This document shows, in pieces, positions 10,786-23,444 of a stretch of DNA of 64,000 nt. Position numbers and translations under genes: made by a program. The stretch comes from Ailurus styani (lineage: Eukaryota > Chordata > Mammalia > Carnivora > Ailuridae). The DNA lies in assembly GCA_002007465.1 (NCBI GenBank), contig LNAC01000001.1:5085309-5149308 (forward strand), in the 5' to 3' direction. The notes under the pieces were generated by a model, which saw nothing but the letters and a program-made list of their open reading frames with translations, made no database searches and had not been told where the DNA came from. Within the stretch, counting starts at the first letter, position 1; every line of letters begins with the position of its first letter.

Positions 10786-12289
10786 CTAAGGGAAAAGAGC
10801 AAAGGACAGCCACGTCCGTGGCTTCGTTAGAGTCTGCAAGTCGCACCTTGTAAATCCCAAATCTAGTCCACAGAATGAAATATTTAAGCAAACGGAGAGA
10901 AAATATACAAACAAGACTGTGTCCACACGTATGAACACGCACACCTCTAAGAACGACAGGTGATATTTGTACAGAGCCTGAGTGTGTTCACACATCACCC
11001 TACGTGTAAAGGCGTCTGCCTCGTATGTCGAGGTAAGATGAAGGAGGCAAATAATACCCCATTAGAAGGCTTCAGAGCATCAGGGTCTGAGCGTACATGC
11101 ATAACATGTACCATCTATCTTACAGATGCCACCAATTACAACCAGTCTGTGTGGCGTTAAAATGCGGTTTGGGTTAAGATGATTTTTACATTTCCATCAT
11201 GCACAAAACGCATTAAATGATAATATATGAAGCAGTTATCCTTGCCAAAACACAAATGAGGCGACAGCTCTCTCAAATGTCCGGAGGCACTCTATCTGAC
11301 CCCAACACTCGGATTACCCTTCCCTTTTCCCCTCACCCGGAAAGGTTAACCCTTGCCTTATTCTTAACTTGTTATCGCTTTGTGTTGTTTTGTTGGTTTT
11401 TTTTTTAAGTCATATCAGCCACTGTCTTCCAGTCACATGCTCTGCGTCAGGCCCTATAAGGGAGGGCTCAGAATACTTGGGACTGAGGAAGAGATTGAAG
11501 GGAGCCTCGTGAAATGGGGCCACCTGGCCCCAGAGGTCCTCAACCGACGATACTCCAACCCTGTGGGAAGTGCGGGGATTCTGAGATAGGTCCCACCCCG
11601 TACCCTGACCTGGCTGGACCCTCCCGGGGCTCACTGGGGCTGAGGCCTGCCATGACCCGCGGATGGTGGGGACTCCCAAAGGAAGAGGCGGCGGAGTCCC
11701 TGAGGAGACCAGTGTCTGTGGACAGGTGTGGCCACACACACCCCCTGGAGCAACAGGGCCCAGGTGTCCGAGGCAGGGGGGTATACGGGACCACCCCCCA
11801 CAAAACTACTTCCGGGAATTCCCCTCTGTTGCGACATCGCCAGCGTCTATGACAGAATGTGGCTGTTACAGCAGCTCTGCCAAGTCTGTCGCCGAGGTTC
11901 CCAGTAAGGATGCTGATGAAAATGTGGCTCATCACACTCTGCGATGCCATCCTTAGGAAGCCTCTGGGGGGAGACTGCTCTTCTCTCGCAGGATAAGTAT
12001 CTGTGGCAATAACTGGAAGGCTTCCGTCCTCCAGATCCTGAATTTCATGCCAAGTCCACTGGGCTCTTCCACGGACTATCAGAAACCTGGAGCTCAATTA
12101 GACGACCCTGTTTCCACCACGTATAGAGGGGCCCCACTGCTCATGTTGTGTCCTGGTCTTGGTTCTGGATCCTTCTCACTTCTCCCTCTTTGTAGGCCTG
12201 ATCTGTCCCTGGAACAAACGCGCCAACTGGCTCTAATGTATCTGATCTGGCTTCACCGCATCATCTCTGTAAACACCTCATTACCTGCA

Positions 12290-12425
12290 AGGGGTCAGCA
12301 GTGTACAAAGCCAACAGCGGCTGCCTCATAGGGTTGTTTGTAAGACCTAGAGAAAGAAGGTCATGCAGGGTGTGGAAGAATGGGCAGGACACAGCAGATG
12401 CTCAGCCAATGGGGTGGCTCCTTTG
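12290..12425 (+). mobile_element. MIR relic
   Basis: The run CTCATAGGGTTGTTTGTAAG, followed by a tail with CACAGCAGATGCTCAGCCAAT, matches the 3' half of MIR in forward orientation. It is diverged. Confidence 0.55.
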
Positions 12426-13559
12426 TTACTTGCCTCTAAATGACCAAGCTAGACATTAAGGGGCAGTCAGAGGCCCCGATCTGAGCATCACCCACACAGA
12501 GGAAAACACAACAACATGGGCCATGTCAAACAGAGGGGCAACACAGGCCTGGGAGAAGGGCAAGGAGAGCCCCCTGGGAGCAGCGGGCAGCAGGGAAATA
12601 GGCTAGGAAGCAACAGAAACAGGGTACAAAAGCATCAGAATAGACAAGGGGCTTCGGTGAAGGGGCTGGCGCCCGGGGTCCAACACGGCAGGAAAGCTCC
12701 AGAAGAGCAGCCCTGAGAAGATACTGGACGCCCAGACAGGAGGCAGCACTGGTAGCCACAGGAGCAGGGGAGAGCGGACAAATGGGAACTGCCTTGGTTA
12801 TGGGGGAAAAGGCAGAGAATCGGCGGCAGCCGGCACCTATCAATGATGTGGGATGCCTGAGAGTCAGGGGTATAGAAGTCAAGAGTACAGAAAGAGAAAA
12901 CCCTGCAAGAGAAACAGGGTAATGACCTTGGAGAGCAAGGAGGCAGGTGGGGGTGGGATGACAGAGCAGCCTGCCCTGGAAAGGAGGAAGGACCATGGGG
13001 ACGGGAGGTCGAGGTGCACAGATCTCCGGAGGAAAGGAGCGCAAAGACCACCTGTCAAGTCTGAAGGCAGGAAGGTCTTTGCAAGGAGGGAGGCAGAAGG
13101 CAGCCGGGCGTGGGCGGGAGCAGCAGCGGGGAGGCAGGACCAGAGAAGCAGCGCGGGGAGCCCACACAGGGAGCCCCAGAGCATCGGCAGAAAAACCATT
13201 TCTTCACTGCTTCTGTCCCCGGCGCACCATTCAGTGGCTCACCCTGGGGCATCCCCCACGGGCCCCAGGAACGGGAGCCGACGTGTCTGTCTGTGTGAGC
13301 ATGACGCCACTCACGGAGAATCAAAATAATCTCTCGTTCACTTTACTATTATGCTTCGCAATTACATTCTCCATGTATTCTTTTGTATACTCACAGTGCT
13401 CTTTTATAAAAATTAATCAGTCTGACTTTTATATTGATTCTGATACAAATGTAAAATACATTCAATGCACACTTCATTCCATTATTTCTACAAGAGTCAA
13501 AACTTTCCTTTTTTTTCTTTCCCTTTAAAACTCTGCACACAAAACATTTTATCTATATA

Positions 13560-13960
13560 AAAAAAATACCGTATTACAGGTCACCCCCATTTATGCCTCT
13601 AAGTTATTTTCTTCATTTTAAATATGCATCATGCAACTACAGAACCCGAGCTAGTCCTTTTCATGTTAAAAGTACAGTGCTTAGAAAGGCAATTTTGTAA
13701 TCAGCCGAAGAGATGTCATTATGCAGTAATCATGTGATTAGTAATTTTATAATTTACATATTTAACTGAGGGTGAAGATGTAGAAGAGACAAAAAAGGAA
13801 AACATTTTAATGTTCCTTCTTCCAAGTTCACACCTGGCTATTCATTTGCCATTCCTGCCTAGTGGGTTCTCATTCTATAAAAGTCCTTTTAATGATCTTA
13901 TACATCAGTTTTATGACCTCTAAGAAACATACATCACAATCAGACAAAATGGAAATTCAC
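13560..13960. promoter_or_regulatory. Candidate conserved non-coding element, intron 4
   Basis: About 400 bp of AT-rich, repeat-free sequence with clustered homeodomain/POU-like motifs, including TTATGCAGTAATCATGTGAT followed by TAGTAATTTTATAATTTACA. Regulatory function is only inferred from texture; no alignment was possible. Confidence 0.25.
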
Positions 13961-14361
13961 ACACGTCCCAATTTACCAACTGTTGCTTCACCCTAAAGTC
14001 TACTTGTGTCGTAGCCTTCAAAGTTTTCCAGAAAAATGGCCTCAGAGCTGGGGGCTGGAGCCTCGACCCAATGGCACTGCTCGCAGAGAACCACAGAGCA
14101 CTGGGCCAGTGCTACCCCAAATCAGCATCAGGTCTGAGGGGCACAGCTACAGGACCAGTGCTGACTTCAGACTTTTCCAAGGTCCAAAGCCATGTTGTAC
14201 ACATATCTCTAACCCAAGCCCCCTTTCTGCCCAGAACTCCTGTCCCATCACGGTCACTCACACCCACATCCAACCTCCTGACAGGCCCTGACTTATGGAT
14301 GAGCAGCAAAGCCAAATACAATCACCACGTTTCTTCATTTAAACATTAAAACCAGACTCAC

Positions 14362-14417
14362 CCTTTTCCTTCAACTATGGCTTCTTTAAGATGAATATAT
14401 GAAGCAGGAAATATACC
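14362..14417 (-). CDS. DOCK1: DOCK1 exon 4 (end of SH3 domain and linker)
   Basis: This 56-nt exon encodes 18 codons beginning GIFPASYIHLKEA and ending VEGK (residues 58-75), plus two bases of Gly76. GIFPASYI is the terminal SH3 signature (G-x-F-P-x-x-Y-hydrophobic) that forms the last strands of the fold. The acceptor follows a run of T and C ending AAAG; the donor is GG followed by GTGAGT. Phases are 0 and 2. The exon is too short and too codon-poor to give a methionine-started reading frame, so only homology and splice sites reveal it. Confidence 0.96.
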
Positions 14418-16944
14418 CTTTGGGGGGAAAAAAAACAGTAATTTCATTACCAACTTGAATACCAACCGAAAATCAAAAACCACCCTGACAAGGTGAGGGT
14501 AGGGAGGGCTGGATCACTATTAACTCTGCAAGGCTTATAGAAAGTCTCACATACAACATAGCAGGGCAAACAGAAGTATGAACTCAGCCTGCTCGGGTCT
14601 CACGGAGACTACAGATGTCTCGGAAGACAACAGAAGCGATCCGTGCGCCAGGAAAACAGTGCACAGGACTGGCCTGTGTCTTCCCCACCGGATGTACCTC
14701 GGGTCTGCTGATGCCCTTGACTCGAGCAGCTCCAAAGCCAAAGGATGCCTAAAAACAACTTCTGATGATGGTCTCTGACAGTTCCTTCTTTCCAGAAAAG
14801 CTAAAATAGCCATGGAAGTTGATTTCGACCATTTATCATCACATGCATGTAGGACTACCTGCCTGGCCCACAGATTCTCATCAACCTCCCAAAAGAGGGG
14901 CCATCTGAGAAAATATAGAAAGTGGGTGAGTTTCGCCCAATCCTCACGACTACCAGACACCAGTTTCCGTTAACACAGCTCTCTGCATCCCCCAAGGGCA
15001 GCACGCACGGGGGCTTAGCAGCATGATGCGCCAGGCAGAGCTTCTCAAGTGCAAGTTCAGTGTCAGGTGCAGTGCCAGGGGCTGTAACCGAGACTTGCTG
15101 TCCTGCTTCCTGAGCAAACAAAAGAGCCCCCTCTCTGGTGTGAGGCAGAAACGAGCACCTGAAGGCAGACAGTGAAGCAAGAGGCGCTGGGATCTGGGGC
15201 CGCCCACCACAGCCAGAGAGGCTTCCCATGTGAGACTTAGTGCACACATCGGAAATCTACTCGGCGGCGCTGGTGGTTTCCAGGCACCTGTTCCGTGAAA
15301 GGAGCTTCTGACTGCGTTTCCCTGGCATCTGGCCCCCAAAGGATTTACACAGGAGGACCAGAAACCGCAGCTACGAATCATGTTTGGGAGGGGCACGGCA
15401 CCACGGATTCATGCTCCTCCTTCCTTCAAGGACAGCCGGAATTTCACATAAAGAATTGTCACGGAGACAGGAGCAGTCGGGCCACAAGACCATGGCTGAG
15501 CAAGAAAGCGGACCAAAGGGCCCCAAGGCCGGGAGCTCCAGCAGGTCCCAGCTGCTCAGGACACCCCCAAATCCCAGAATGCCTCCCGGAACACAGGTGA
15601 TGTCAACGTGTGCACGCGGATGGAGGCGGGAAGAGGACCAACAAGCCAGCCTCGCCCATGTCCACAAGCAAAGACACCTGTGCGTCTCAGTAAACCTGCC
15701 CCCGGGCACCATGAAGCCACAGGAGGAGGAGTAGAAGGCAGAGAGTGGACACACGCAGAGGCGTGAAATGAGCAACCGCTCCATCCGGGGGTCATTGAAA
15801 ACCAGTCCAGATAAACTACATCTGTGTGAATAGCTAGACCAAGGAAGGTTCCAGAACACTTGGGAATCTGGATGAATGGGGGCCAAGTCCCTTCTCTGCA
15901 CTGCCTGGAGAGGCCCACTGTGAAATTATAGTGTCTTAAAGAGTTGACAACTGCCTCGTCTTCCAATGAGGATTTCAGAAGAAAAAACACGGCTCAAGCT
16001 GGGCCCTTCGCAATGACGGCTACAAAGGACGAATGGCTCCACTCTGTCCAGCAGGGTCCGGCTGCAGGGTTTCTGGAGGAAATAGGGTAGGCAGGTCCTG
16101 TGCTTTAGCTGCTGGACTTCGGAAGCCTTAAGTTACAGGTTCAGGACTACATGAGAAGTCCAGCCCAGTAAGGAGATCATAAGAGGCAGAGTTAAGAAAC
16201 AGAAGAAAAACGAACCCTCTGTCAAGCGTACGTAGATATTAAAGTGTGTGAGTTAACGTGGACAGAGCCTAATCACAGCTTAGAATGGACATTATTTCAA
16301 AATCATAGAATAAAACCGGAAGGCCATAATTAGGTTTTGTTGAAGCTAAGAACGGAAAAGCCACAACAGAACTGTGTCAGGGAGTGTCCACCACAAGGAT
16401 CGAGATGTAATTGCAGGTCTTGGCTTCAGAAGTTCAAAGAACCTCGCATGCAAATGGCCCTAGAAAGCAGAACCTTTCTTTTGCAAGCAACTGAGGCAGT
16501 TTAAAATAGTTCTGCACAAGAGGAAAACAAGCACACGTGAGCTTTTGCAAATCTGATGTCATCGAGGATAATATAAGGCTGAAAATCATAGCAATATTTT
16601 TTTCCCCTGAAGTCATTACCCCCAGGTCCTTCTCTCCCCCCTCCCATGCTTAATTAGCATGTGACATTCTACCAGGAAAAGAGGATTGCACCTTTCACGA
16701 GGACAAGTCGGCACTGAGCCACAGCCCAGCGGCCCCAGCACGGACGCAGAACTGCTGTTTCTGTGCCCGCATACTATTCAAAAGAAAACAATTCGGGGTA
16801 GCCCACGTGTCAGCCCACACATTTGTTAAGTTCAGAGAAAGAGACATATACGGAAAACTTGCAGACACAAATGGGGTGGGACTGATTTCCTCTCACAGTG
16901 TGATGAATGAATGGAAATGCAGAGGTTGAGAAAAAAGGACTTAC
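14418..16944. other. DOCK1 intron 3 (2527 bp)
   Basis: No interspersed repeat was clearly recognised. Long overlapping frames at 15250-15990 on both strands are in GC-richer sequence, lack domains and are taken as chance. Confidence 0.55.
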
Positions 16945-16985
16945 CTTCTTAGACTTTTTCCTTAAGGTGTAACCTCTGTACCACC
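16945..16985 (-). CDS. DOCK1: DOCK1 exon 3 (SH3 core, 41-nt exon)
   Basis: This very short exon completes Gly44 and encodes 13 codons, WYRGYTLRKKSKK (residues 45-57). The GWYRG run holds the conserved SH3 tryptophan that lines the ligand groove; the basic LRKKSKK stretch follows. The acceptor is a T-rich tract ending in TTTAG and the donor is AAG followed by GTAAGT. Intron phases are 1 upstream and 0 downstream. At 41 nt it is near micro-exon size and is easy for gene finders to miss. Skipping it would shift the frame. It lies 7.2 kb downstream of exon 2 in gene direction. Confidence 0.96.
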
Positions 16986-19338
16986 CTAAACAAACACAAA
17001 GTTGCAACAGTTAGAAGGAGGAGACATCCCAGGGCCCTCCCAATACCTTCCTGTCCTGGAGAATTCATTGCTTTGCAGAACCAGGGAAATCAGTTTATCA
17101 CCAGAATTCAATAATCCTAACGCTGTGGAACTATACTGGAAGGTTCCAGAGAGTGCATCTCAAATCGGCCTGGCTAGCGACCTTCCCAAACACCCCACCA
17201 GCTCTTTCATCTCCGTCTGCTGCTGGCGGCCTTGACGCCGTCAACCTGAAGTTAGGCCGCACCGTCCCAGGAGGAAACATCACCCTTTTGACCAGTCATC
17301 CCGGAGAGGGCTCCTTGGGTATACATTTCCCTATCTGTCCCTCAGACTGACTTGGATCGGGGTCACCGCCAAGTGCACATACCAGCATCCCCAGATCATC
17401 GAGAACTGTCCTGAGACAGAGGACCTATTGAGCGCTAACTTCCTCCCTCCTCCATCCGAGACGCCGTGCCCCGGAGCAGGCGTGATCTCACAAAGTGTGT
17501 CTGTGGTAAAGCCTCCGGCCCTCACGGGAAGCGCCAGGCCCAGGAACACAGGCCCACCTACCCTGGGGGTGCACCTAGACTCACGTTCCCATTGCCGCCC
17601 TGAGGGGAGGAAGCTGAAGACGGACACGCTCCAACTGTTAGCATGATGTAAATGGCAGAGCGGCTCTGACCACACCCCTGTCACCTGCCCGCAAGCCGAG
17701 GCTAGAAACTGTCCCGGTCACCAGCCTCCCGACAGCCCCACCTCCCACGACCCCCGTGGATTGTTCCTTACCCCAAATGCCCTCAAGTCGCTCTGGCCAC
17801 CTTGCTCGGGCAAAGTGAATCCAAAGCTCAGACAAATTCTAACTCTGCCCACGGGAGCAAAAGGACCTGGTCAGAGAATGGCGGGAGCACTCCGAGCGGG
17901 CAGGTTGGGTAAATTCCCAGAGAATGACCAAACACTAGGCTCTCACACGGTATCACAAAGTCAAAGCTCAGAAGCGAGCGACGGCTGAGCGAGCTCAGAA
18001 TATTGCCCCAAGGACAGCGCCTGCTTACACAGCAGTCACGTTACCAACCAGCACCGACCGAGGAGGACGGTCACAGACCAGAAAGGGATGGGGTGGAAAT
18101 GAGCAAAGTCCTCAAGGGATTATGAACAGATGCTCTCCAAGCATTCAGAACAGGAGATGGACATTCCCAGGATCCCCGCGAAGATTTGCTAAGCCCGAGT
18201 GGTGACCGCTGGGCTCTCTCGACAAGGGGCTCAGCAGATGGACCGGGGGCACCGCGGACACGGAATGTCTACGGCTCAGTCGCACTCGGGAGAGCCACAC
18301 TGCCTCCATCACCGGTTTGCGCACCCGGCCCAGAATCTGTGCCCATCGAGGGCAGCGTTCCCAGGCCGTCACACGGAGGAAGAGGGGAGGTCTATGCAGT
18401 CACCGGCCTACATCTAGAGCCAAATAAAGGCTGTATTTATTCAGTTCTAAGGACGGCCTTCCATGCTGTCATTATAACCCTCCCACGTCTTCATCATTAA
18501 CATGCCTTCCGTTCCTGAAACGGACAAGGGGTGAATGTCCTAGACCGTAAAAGGAAATACTGCCCAGGGACAAGTAAAAGACAGAAACAAAGTAAAAAAG
18601 AGCCATACTTATCGAGAGTGTATAAAAGGAGCCCAGGGACTGACCCACCTATGAAGAGATTGCTCAAACTGAAAGATAATCAGATACAACTTAACTGAAC
18701 AAACTTCCCTGGTAAAAACCGTCACGCCGCAGGATACGGGCAGCCCCGGGAGCCGGGGAAGACAGGAGCCTGCAGCACCTCAGTGGGAGCAGCCACCCCC
18801 GCCTCGCCCGAGGATCTGTCCCCACGGCCGCAATGAGCGACCCCGGGCACGCGTCCCCGGAAAGACGTGTGCGCGCCCCCCCGAGCCCGGTGGGACAGCT
18901 GCCGGACGCCGGGGCCGCTGGTGCCGGGGCCGCTGGTGCCGGGGCCGCTGGTGCAGGGGTAAGGGTCCGCACGTGGAGGAGAGGTGAGTGCTCAGAACTG
19001 GGAAAGCTGTCAGTAAAACCGGGGCGTGCGCACACAGCCGTGGGAGCCGTGAACTAAACATACACTAAAAATAAACAAGAATGCCTCTTCGAATACAGCA
19101 CTGAATAAAAAAGTAAGAAAGAACGAGAGCGAGAGCTACACCCACATTTATGTACGTGAAAGAACACATGCACGGCAAACACTACAAGAACACAGGCGAA
19201 CAAAAACATCCACTTCAGACACAGTAAAAGGGTTTTCAATGGGAAGAGGGAGAAGAAAGGGGTGAGCCATGGGGATATAAGGTAGGGAGGCTTTTCTTTT
19301 CTTTTTCTTTTTTAATGTTATAATAATAGATGGAGTTT
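16986..19338. other. Intron 2, part nearest exon 3
   Basis: Apart from the CpG-dense patch this stretch shows no recognised repeat. GC content rises at about 17200-18000 and falls again after 19050. Confidence 0.5.
18720..18990. promoter_or_regulatory. CpG-dense patch with 15-bp tandem repeat, intron 2
   Basis: About 30 CpG dinucleotides fall in roughly 255 bp, far above the surrounding intron. At 18907-18958 a 15-bp unit, CCGGGGCCGCTGGTG, is repeated three times. It lies between exons 2 and 3. It could be a small CpG island or alternative promoter, or simply a GC-rich tandem repeat. The plus-strand frame here (18833-19057) has no known domain. Confidence 0.4.
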
Positions 19339-19528
19339 ATTTTAAAGATTTTATTTATTTATTTGACCGAGAGAGATTACAAGTAGGCAGAGAGGCAGGC
19401 AGAGGGAGAGGAGGAAGCAGGCTCCCTGCTGAGCAGAGAGCCTGATGCGGGGCTCGATCCCAGGACCCTGAGATCATGACCTGAGCCGAAGGCAGAGGCT
19501 TTAACCCACGGAGCCACCCAGGCGCCCC
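19339..19528 (-). mobile_element. Can-SINE, minus orientation, intron 2
   Basis: It reads as a T-rich tail, the (GA)-rich body and the inverted head ending GAGCCACCCAGGCGCCCC. An 8-bp duplication, TGGAGTTT, flanks it at 19331-19338 and 19529-19536. It is one of only four SINEs in the same orientation as DOCK1. Confidence 0.93.
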
Positions 19529-19599
19529 TGGAGTTTCTTTTTTAATTGCCTTCCTAGGCAAGATGAAAACCTATCATTTTCCTGCCCAGGATTATCTGC

Positions 19600-19760
19600 A
19601 TATATGATTCCTTCAACCCACAGAGCCCACACACTATGTGCCAGAGACTGCATTAGACAGATCAAAATACAGAAAGAGATGAGACCTAATTTCTGCCCCC
19701 CGTGAGCTCACAGATGGGAAGACCCCCTAAGACAAGCAGGGCCCCAGCCATTTTGCAGGA
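19600..19760 (-). mobile_element. L2 relic
   Basis: The run ACACTATGTGCCAGAGACTG, then AATTTCTGCCCCCCGTGAGC, resembles the inverted L2 3' end. It is diverged. From there to 20804 nothing else is recognised. Confidence 0.45.
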
Positions 19761-20804
19761 CAGACGTCAGCATGAAGGAGAGAGGGTATCCCTGCACAGG
19801 TTTCTTGCAGGGGAGGGAAGGCTGTAAGGGAAAGCAGGCCTGGCTGCTCTGAGGGGAAGGAGCAGGAGGGTCCATGGTCAGTAGCAGCAACGGGCTGATT
19901 AACTTCTCCCAGGCAGGGCTCACGAGTGGTCTCCACGGAGTCAATCAACCAAAGAGACAGGCAGGTATGGGCAAGACACGGCCCCGAAACTCAGGGAGCA
20001 CACGGTCTAGCACAGGAAAATGGCAACCCATCAAGTGAGCGAGTCCCACACAGTGTCCCCAGCAGAACAACAGGGAGGAACACACACACACACTCAAGGC
20101 CAGGGACAGTGCCACAAGGGGACAGTACCAGGCAGAGCAAAGGAGGTGAGAGACAGGCAGGAAGGAGCTTCTGCCCAGACTGGTGTGCTTGGTCTTCAAG
20201 CAGGGCTCACGGTTAGTCAGATGGAGGAGGGAGGAGGCAGAGCAGCGGGTGGAGAGAGGGGCACTCAGTGCGCCCCGAGAAACCAGCAGCAGCAAGGCCA
20301 GCACGGGCATGAGGAAGGAGCTGGCGTTCCCTCCAGGATGAACAGGTGAAGACCACATCGCCAAGGTCCTGGGATCGGCCAGTTTACAAGGAGCTGCCTG
20401 AGACAGAGAGGACATTCCCTTATGTCACGAGGACGGTGGCCTGTGCTCTGAACGGCAAGAGAGCCAAATTCCAGATGTGGCCAATCATGTCCGATGGACA
20501 GCATCCACACACACAACGGGCTTTCTGGAGAAAGAACCAGCAGGTGTCCTCCATGGAACACACTGCAGGCACCACAGGTGCAGACTCAGCCCCACAGCCG
20601 GAGGCTCCGGGAGCAACATGACCATCTCTCTCAGGAAGACAGTAGCCATAGCCACCCAGGTCTTCCACAGGCCAGGGCCAGGCGGCCGGTCACCGGCGGC
20701 CAGTTACAAAGGATGCTTGCTGAGTGGAGGCTGGGCTGGAGGGCTCCCGGGTCTAAGAAATGAGAACCTTCCCACGGTGATTGCCTTTTCCAATCTGTCA
20801 CAGG

Positions 20805-21460
20805 TTCAACTGTGTCCCTAAAAACAGACGGTGAAGTCCTCACTCTACCTGTGAATGTGACCTTATTTGGAAATAAGGACTCCACAGACAATCAGGTTAA
20901 AAAGAGTTTGTTGGGCGCCTGGGTGGCTCAGTGGGTTAAAGCCTCTGCTTTCGGCTCAGGTCATGATCTCAGGGTCCTGGGATCGAGGCCCGCATCGGGC
21001 TCCCTGCTCGGCGGGGAGCCTGCTTCTTCCCCTCTCTCTCTCTCTGCCTGCCTCTCTGCCTGCTTGTGATCTCTCTCTCTGTGTGTATCAAGTGAATAAA
21101 TAAAATCTTTAAAAAAAATAAAAATAAAATAAATAAATAAATAAAAAGAGTTTGTTACAGTGGGCCAGAAACCAAAATGACTGGTGTCTTTATATAAAGG
21201 AGAAGCAGACAGAGACACACACCCAGGGAGGCTGCCACATGAAGACAAAGGCGGAAATCAGAGTGTTCCATCTACAACCCAGTGTCGGCAAACACCAGAA
21301 GCTGGGGAGACACAAGGGAGGGCTTCTCCCCCTTGGCCCTGCCGACACCTTGATCTCAGACCACCAGCCCAGAACTGGGAGACAATACACCTATCACTGT
21401 AGCCGCCCGGTACGGTCCTTTGCTATAAAGCGTGGGCCTTTGTTACAAAGCCCCCAGGAA
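20805..21460 (+). mobile_element. Solo LTR relic of MaLR (MLT1-like) type, split by a SINE
   Basis: Left part 20805-20912 includes GAATGTGACCTTATTTGGAA; right part 21157-21460 includes AATGACTGGTGTCTTTATAT, CCTGCCGACACCTTGATCTC and a terminal TTTGTTAC. This order is that of MLT1-type LTRs of endogenous retrovirus-like MaLR elements, as I remember them. No internal viral genes are seen. It was split by the Can-SINE at 20913. Confidence 0.6.
20913..21142 (+). mobile_element. Can-SINE, full length, inserted in the LTR relic
   Basis: Intact head, body and (AAAT)n tail. A perfect 14-bp duplication, AAAAAGAGTTTGTT, lies at 20899-20912 and 21143-21156, showing a recent insertion into the older LTR. 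Confidence 0.95.
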
Positions 21461-23430
21461 ACTCACACTGTCTCACAAGACCTTCAGTTGACAGATGCTG
21501 GGATGGCACAAGGAGGAAGTAAGGTGCATTTTGGAAGAAAATATATCATTACCCCTTTAAAAACTAGAATACATTCCGTTCCAGTGTAGTGGTTTAATCC
21601 AAAGAATAATTTCCTAATCTTTCCGCCTTGCCTGCCAGCTCCCTGACGTCCAGCATCCAGGGCCCAGAGCGTGGAAATGAGCAGGTGGCAGGCCCAGCAC
21701 ATCCTCGGCCACTCAAGAGTCCCCTTATAAACATGGGACCTTGGCTCACCTCTCCTGCCTGGCTGAGTCTGGACACTGCTTGAAAGTGGGGGAGTGCCTT
21801 CAGAGAGCTCTGCAAGCTCCTTCCACCCCCACAGTGACCTGTACCCTGCTTTTCCTTTGTCCTCTGCTCCAGGCCTTCATGAGCCTGAGAGAGAGAGAAA
21901 TTAACCATAACTTAAAGGTAAATTTGTTCTTTGAACTTTACTATAAAGAGCGATCATCTAGAATTTATATTCTCTGCAGAAAGCCAAGTAATATCCTGAA
22001 AAGGATCACACAGAAAAAGAAAATTAAATTTGACAAACAGAAATACATTTTCTTAGAGGAAACGTAGGAGGGGAGAGGAGAAAAGAAAAAAAAAATGCCA
22101 AACTCAAATATGATCCGTGAAACTAAAATAGAACAAAAGGAAAGAGCGGAAAAACTGTTATTCCACTTTTATTTGATATATAAAGACACCAAGTTTCCCA
22201 AAGTCAAAACTACTTCCCCAAAAGCGTTTCTCTGATCAGATTCTGATTAAAACCAAAATGACAGTTGTCAAAGAAAAGGAATTTATTTTGTGTGAAAGGG
22301 TCTTTATAAAGACTGGAATATTTTAATCAGAATCTCGAAGACTGACTAGCCTTGAAACAAAATGCTCACTGAAGCAAGCTTTACCCTGATGCCTGCTATC
22401 CAATTTTTTTGAAAGTCAAATGTACAGCAAGGATTGCTGGCTCATGATAAGATCCCACTGTTTAAAGAGTACATTCTTCTTAGGAAGCAAAGAACAAGAG
22501 GTGGCAGTCCCCACATACCCAGGCTGACCGGAAATTGCTATCTATTCAGGAATGACGTCATCGCCCAGTGTTTACTAACCAGGAGTTCAACTTCAACAGA
22601 GCAGGGCAAACATAAAGAAGATGTGAGAGCCTTTTTCCCTTCAGATCAGTAAAGTGTCAGAGATGAGAGGTTTGCTCCTTAACCTCTACTTAATTTCTCC
22701 CTGTTTCCTCTCAAACACTGGCAATACATACTGAGAGCAGATAAGGCAATCCAACTGTCAGCTATAAAAATTGAAAACAAGCAGAAGGCACCCATCACAA
22801 CTACTCATTCACTTAAGGACAGGGTCTGTTTTCACAGTTACATCTGCTTCCAGGCATACGCCACTAAAGCAGATTTTTTTTTCCAGTACAAAGATTTTAG
22901 GGTTAAAGACGCAAATGGACTGGAATTCTAAGTCCGCGTGCGTCACCAGGGGAACTAAGGGACACGGCCATGGGTGTTTTGATAGGGTCATGCTTCGCGG
23001 AGGTGTCTGGGAGGGGCACTGGAGCAAGCTCCAGCCCACCCAGTGCACGGAGGCTCACATCCACTTCACCCATGTGCAGATTTCACAGACTGAGCCTGAG
23101 GTCCAGTTTGCCGATCACTGTGGGACAGCTGCGGTCTCCTCCCTCACTCCCACCTCCCACTGCAAGGGTTTAGCTAAACCCGCTCCGAAAGCAATTCTTC
23201 TATTGAAATGATCCATTTTAATCAGTTCTTTTCATTCATCTGCTATGTGGGAGTCACCCCTTCAAGCAGGAAGTAAAGCCACCAACGCTAATTACACAAT
23301 TCTACAAAATTTCCAGATCTGAGGAGTCGCAGAAAGCAAGCCCATCACGGCTTCCCTTCTGGGCCACAATAACCACAAAGTAAAAGGAAGGGTGGGTCAT
23401 TTTTCAGTGAAACCCAAAACACTAAATATA
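21461..23430. other. Intron 2, middle part
   Basis: No interspersed repeat recognised. The stretch 22080-22480 is AT-rich and free of repeats and could be conserved intronic sequence; the rest is unremarkable. Confidence 0.45.
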
Positions 23431-23444
23431 AAAACCGATTGTGT

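Larger units (their letters stand above)
10786..14361. other. DOCK1 intron 4 (3576 bp)
   Basis: It shows a MIR relic near 12290-12425, a GC- and purine-rich stretch at about 12520-13300 with several long but unrecognisable frames on both strands, and an AT-rich, repeat-free stretch at 13560-13960 that is a candidate conserved element. Confidence 0.55.

Noticed and set aside
12526..13167. 213-codon minus frame in intron 4
   Set aside because: No recognisable domain, overlapping frames on both strands, composition effect.
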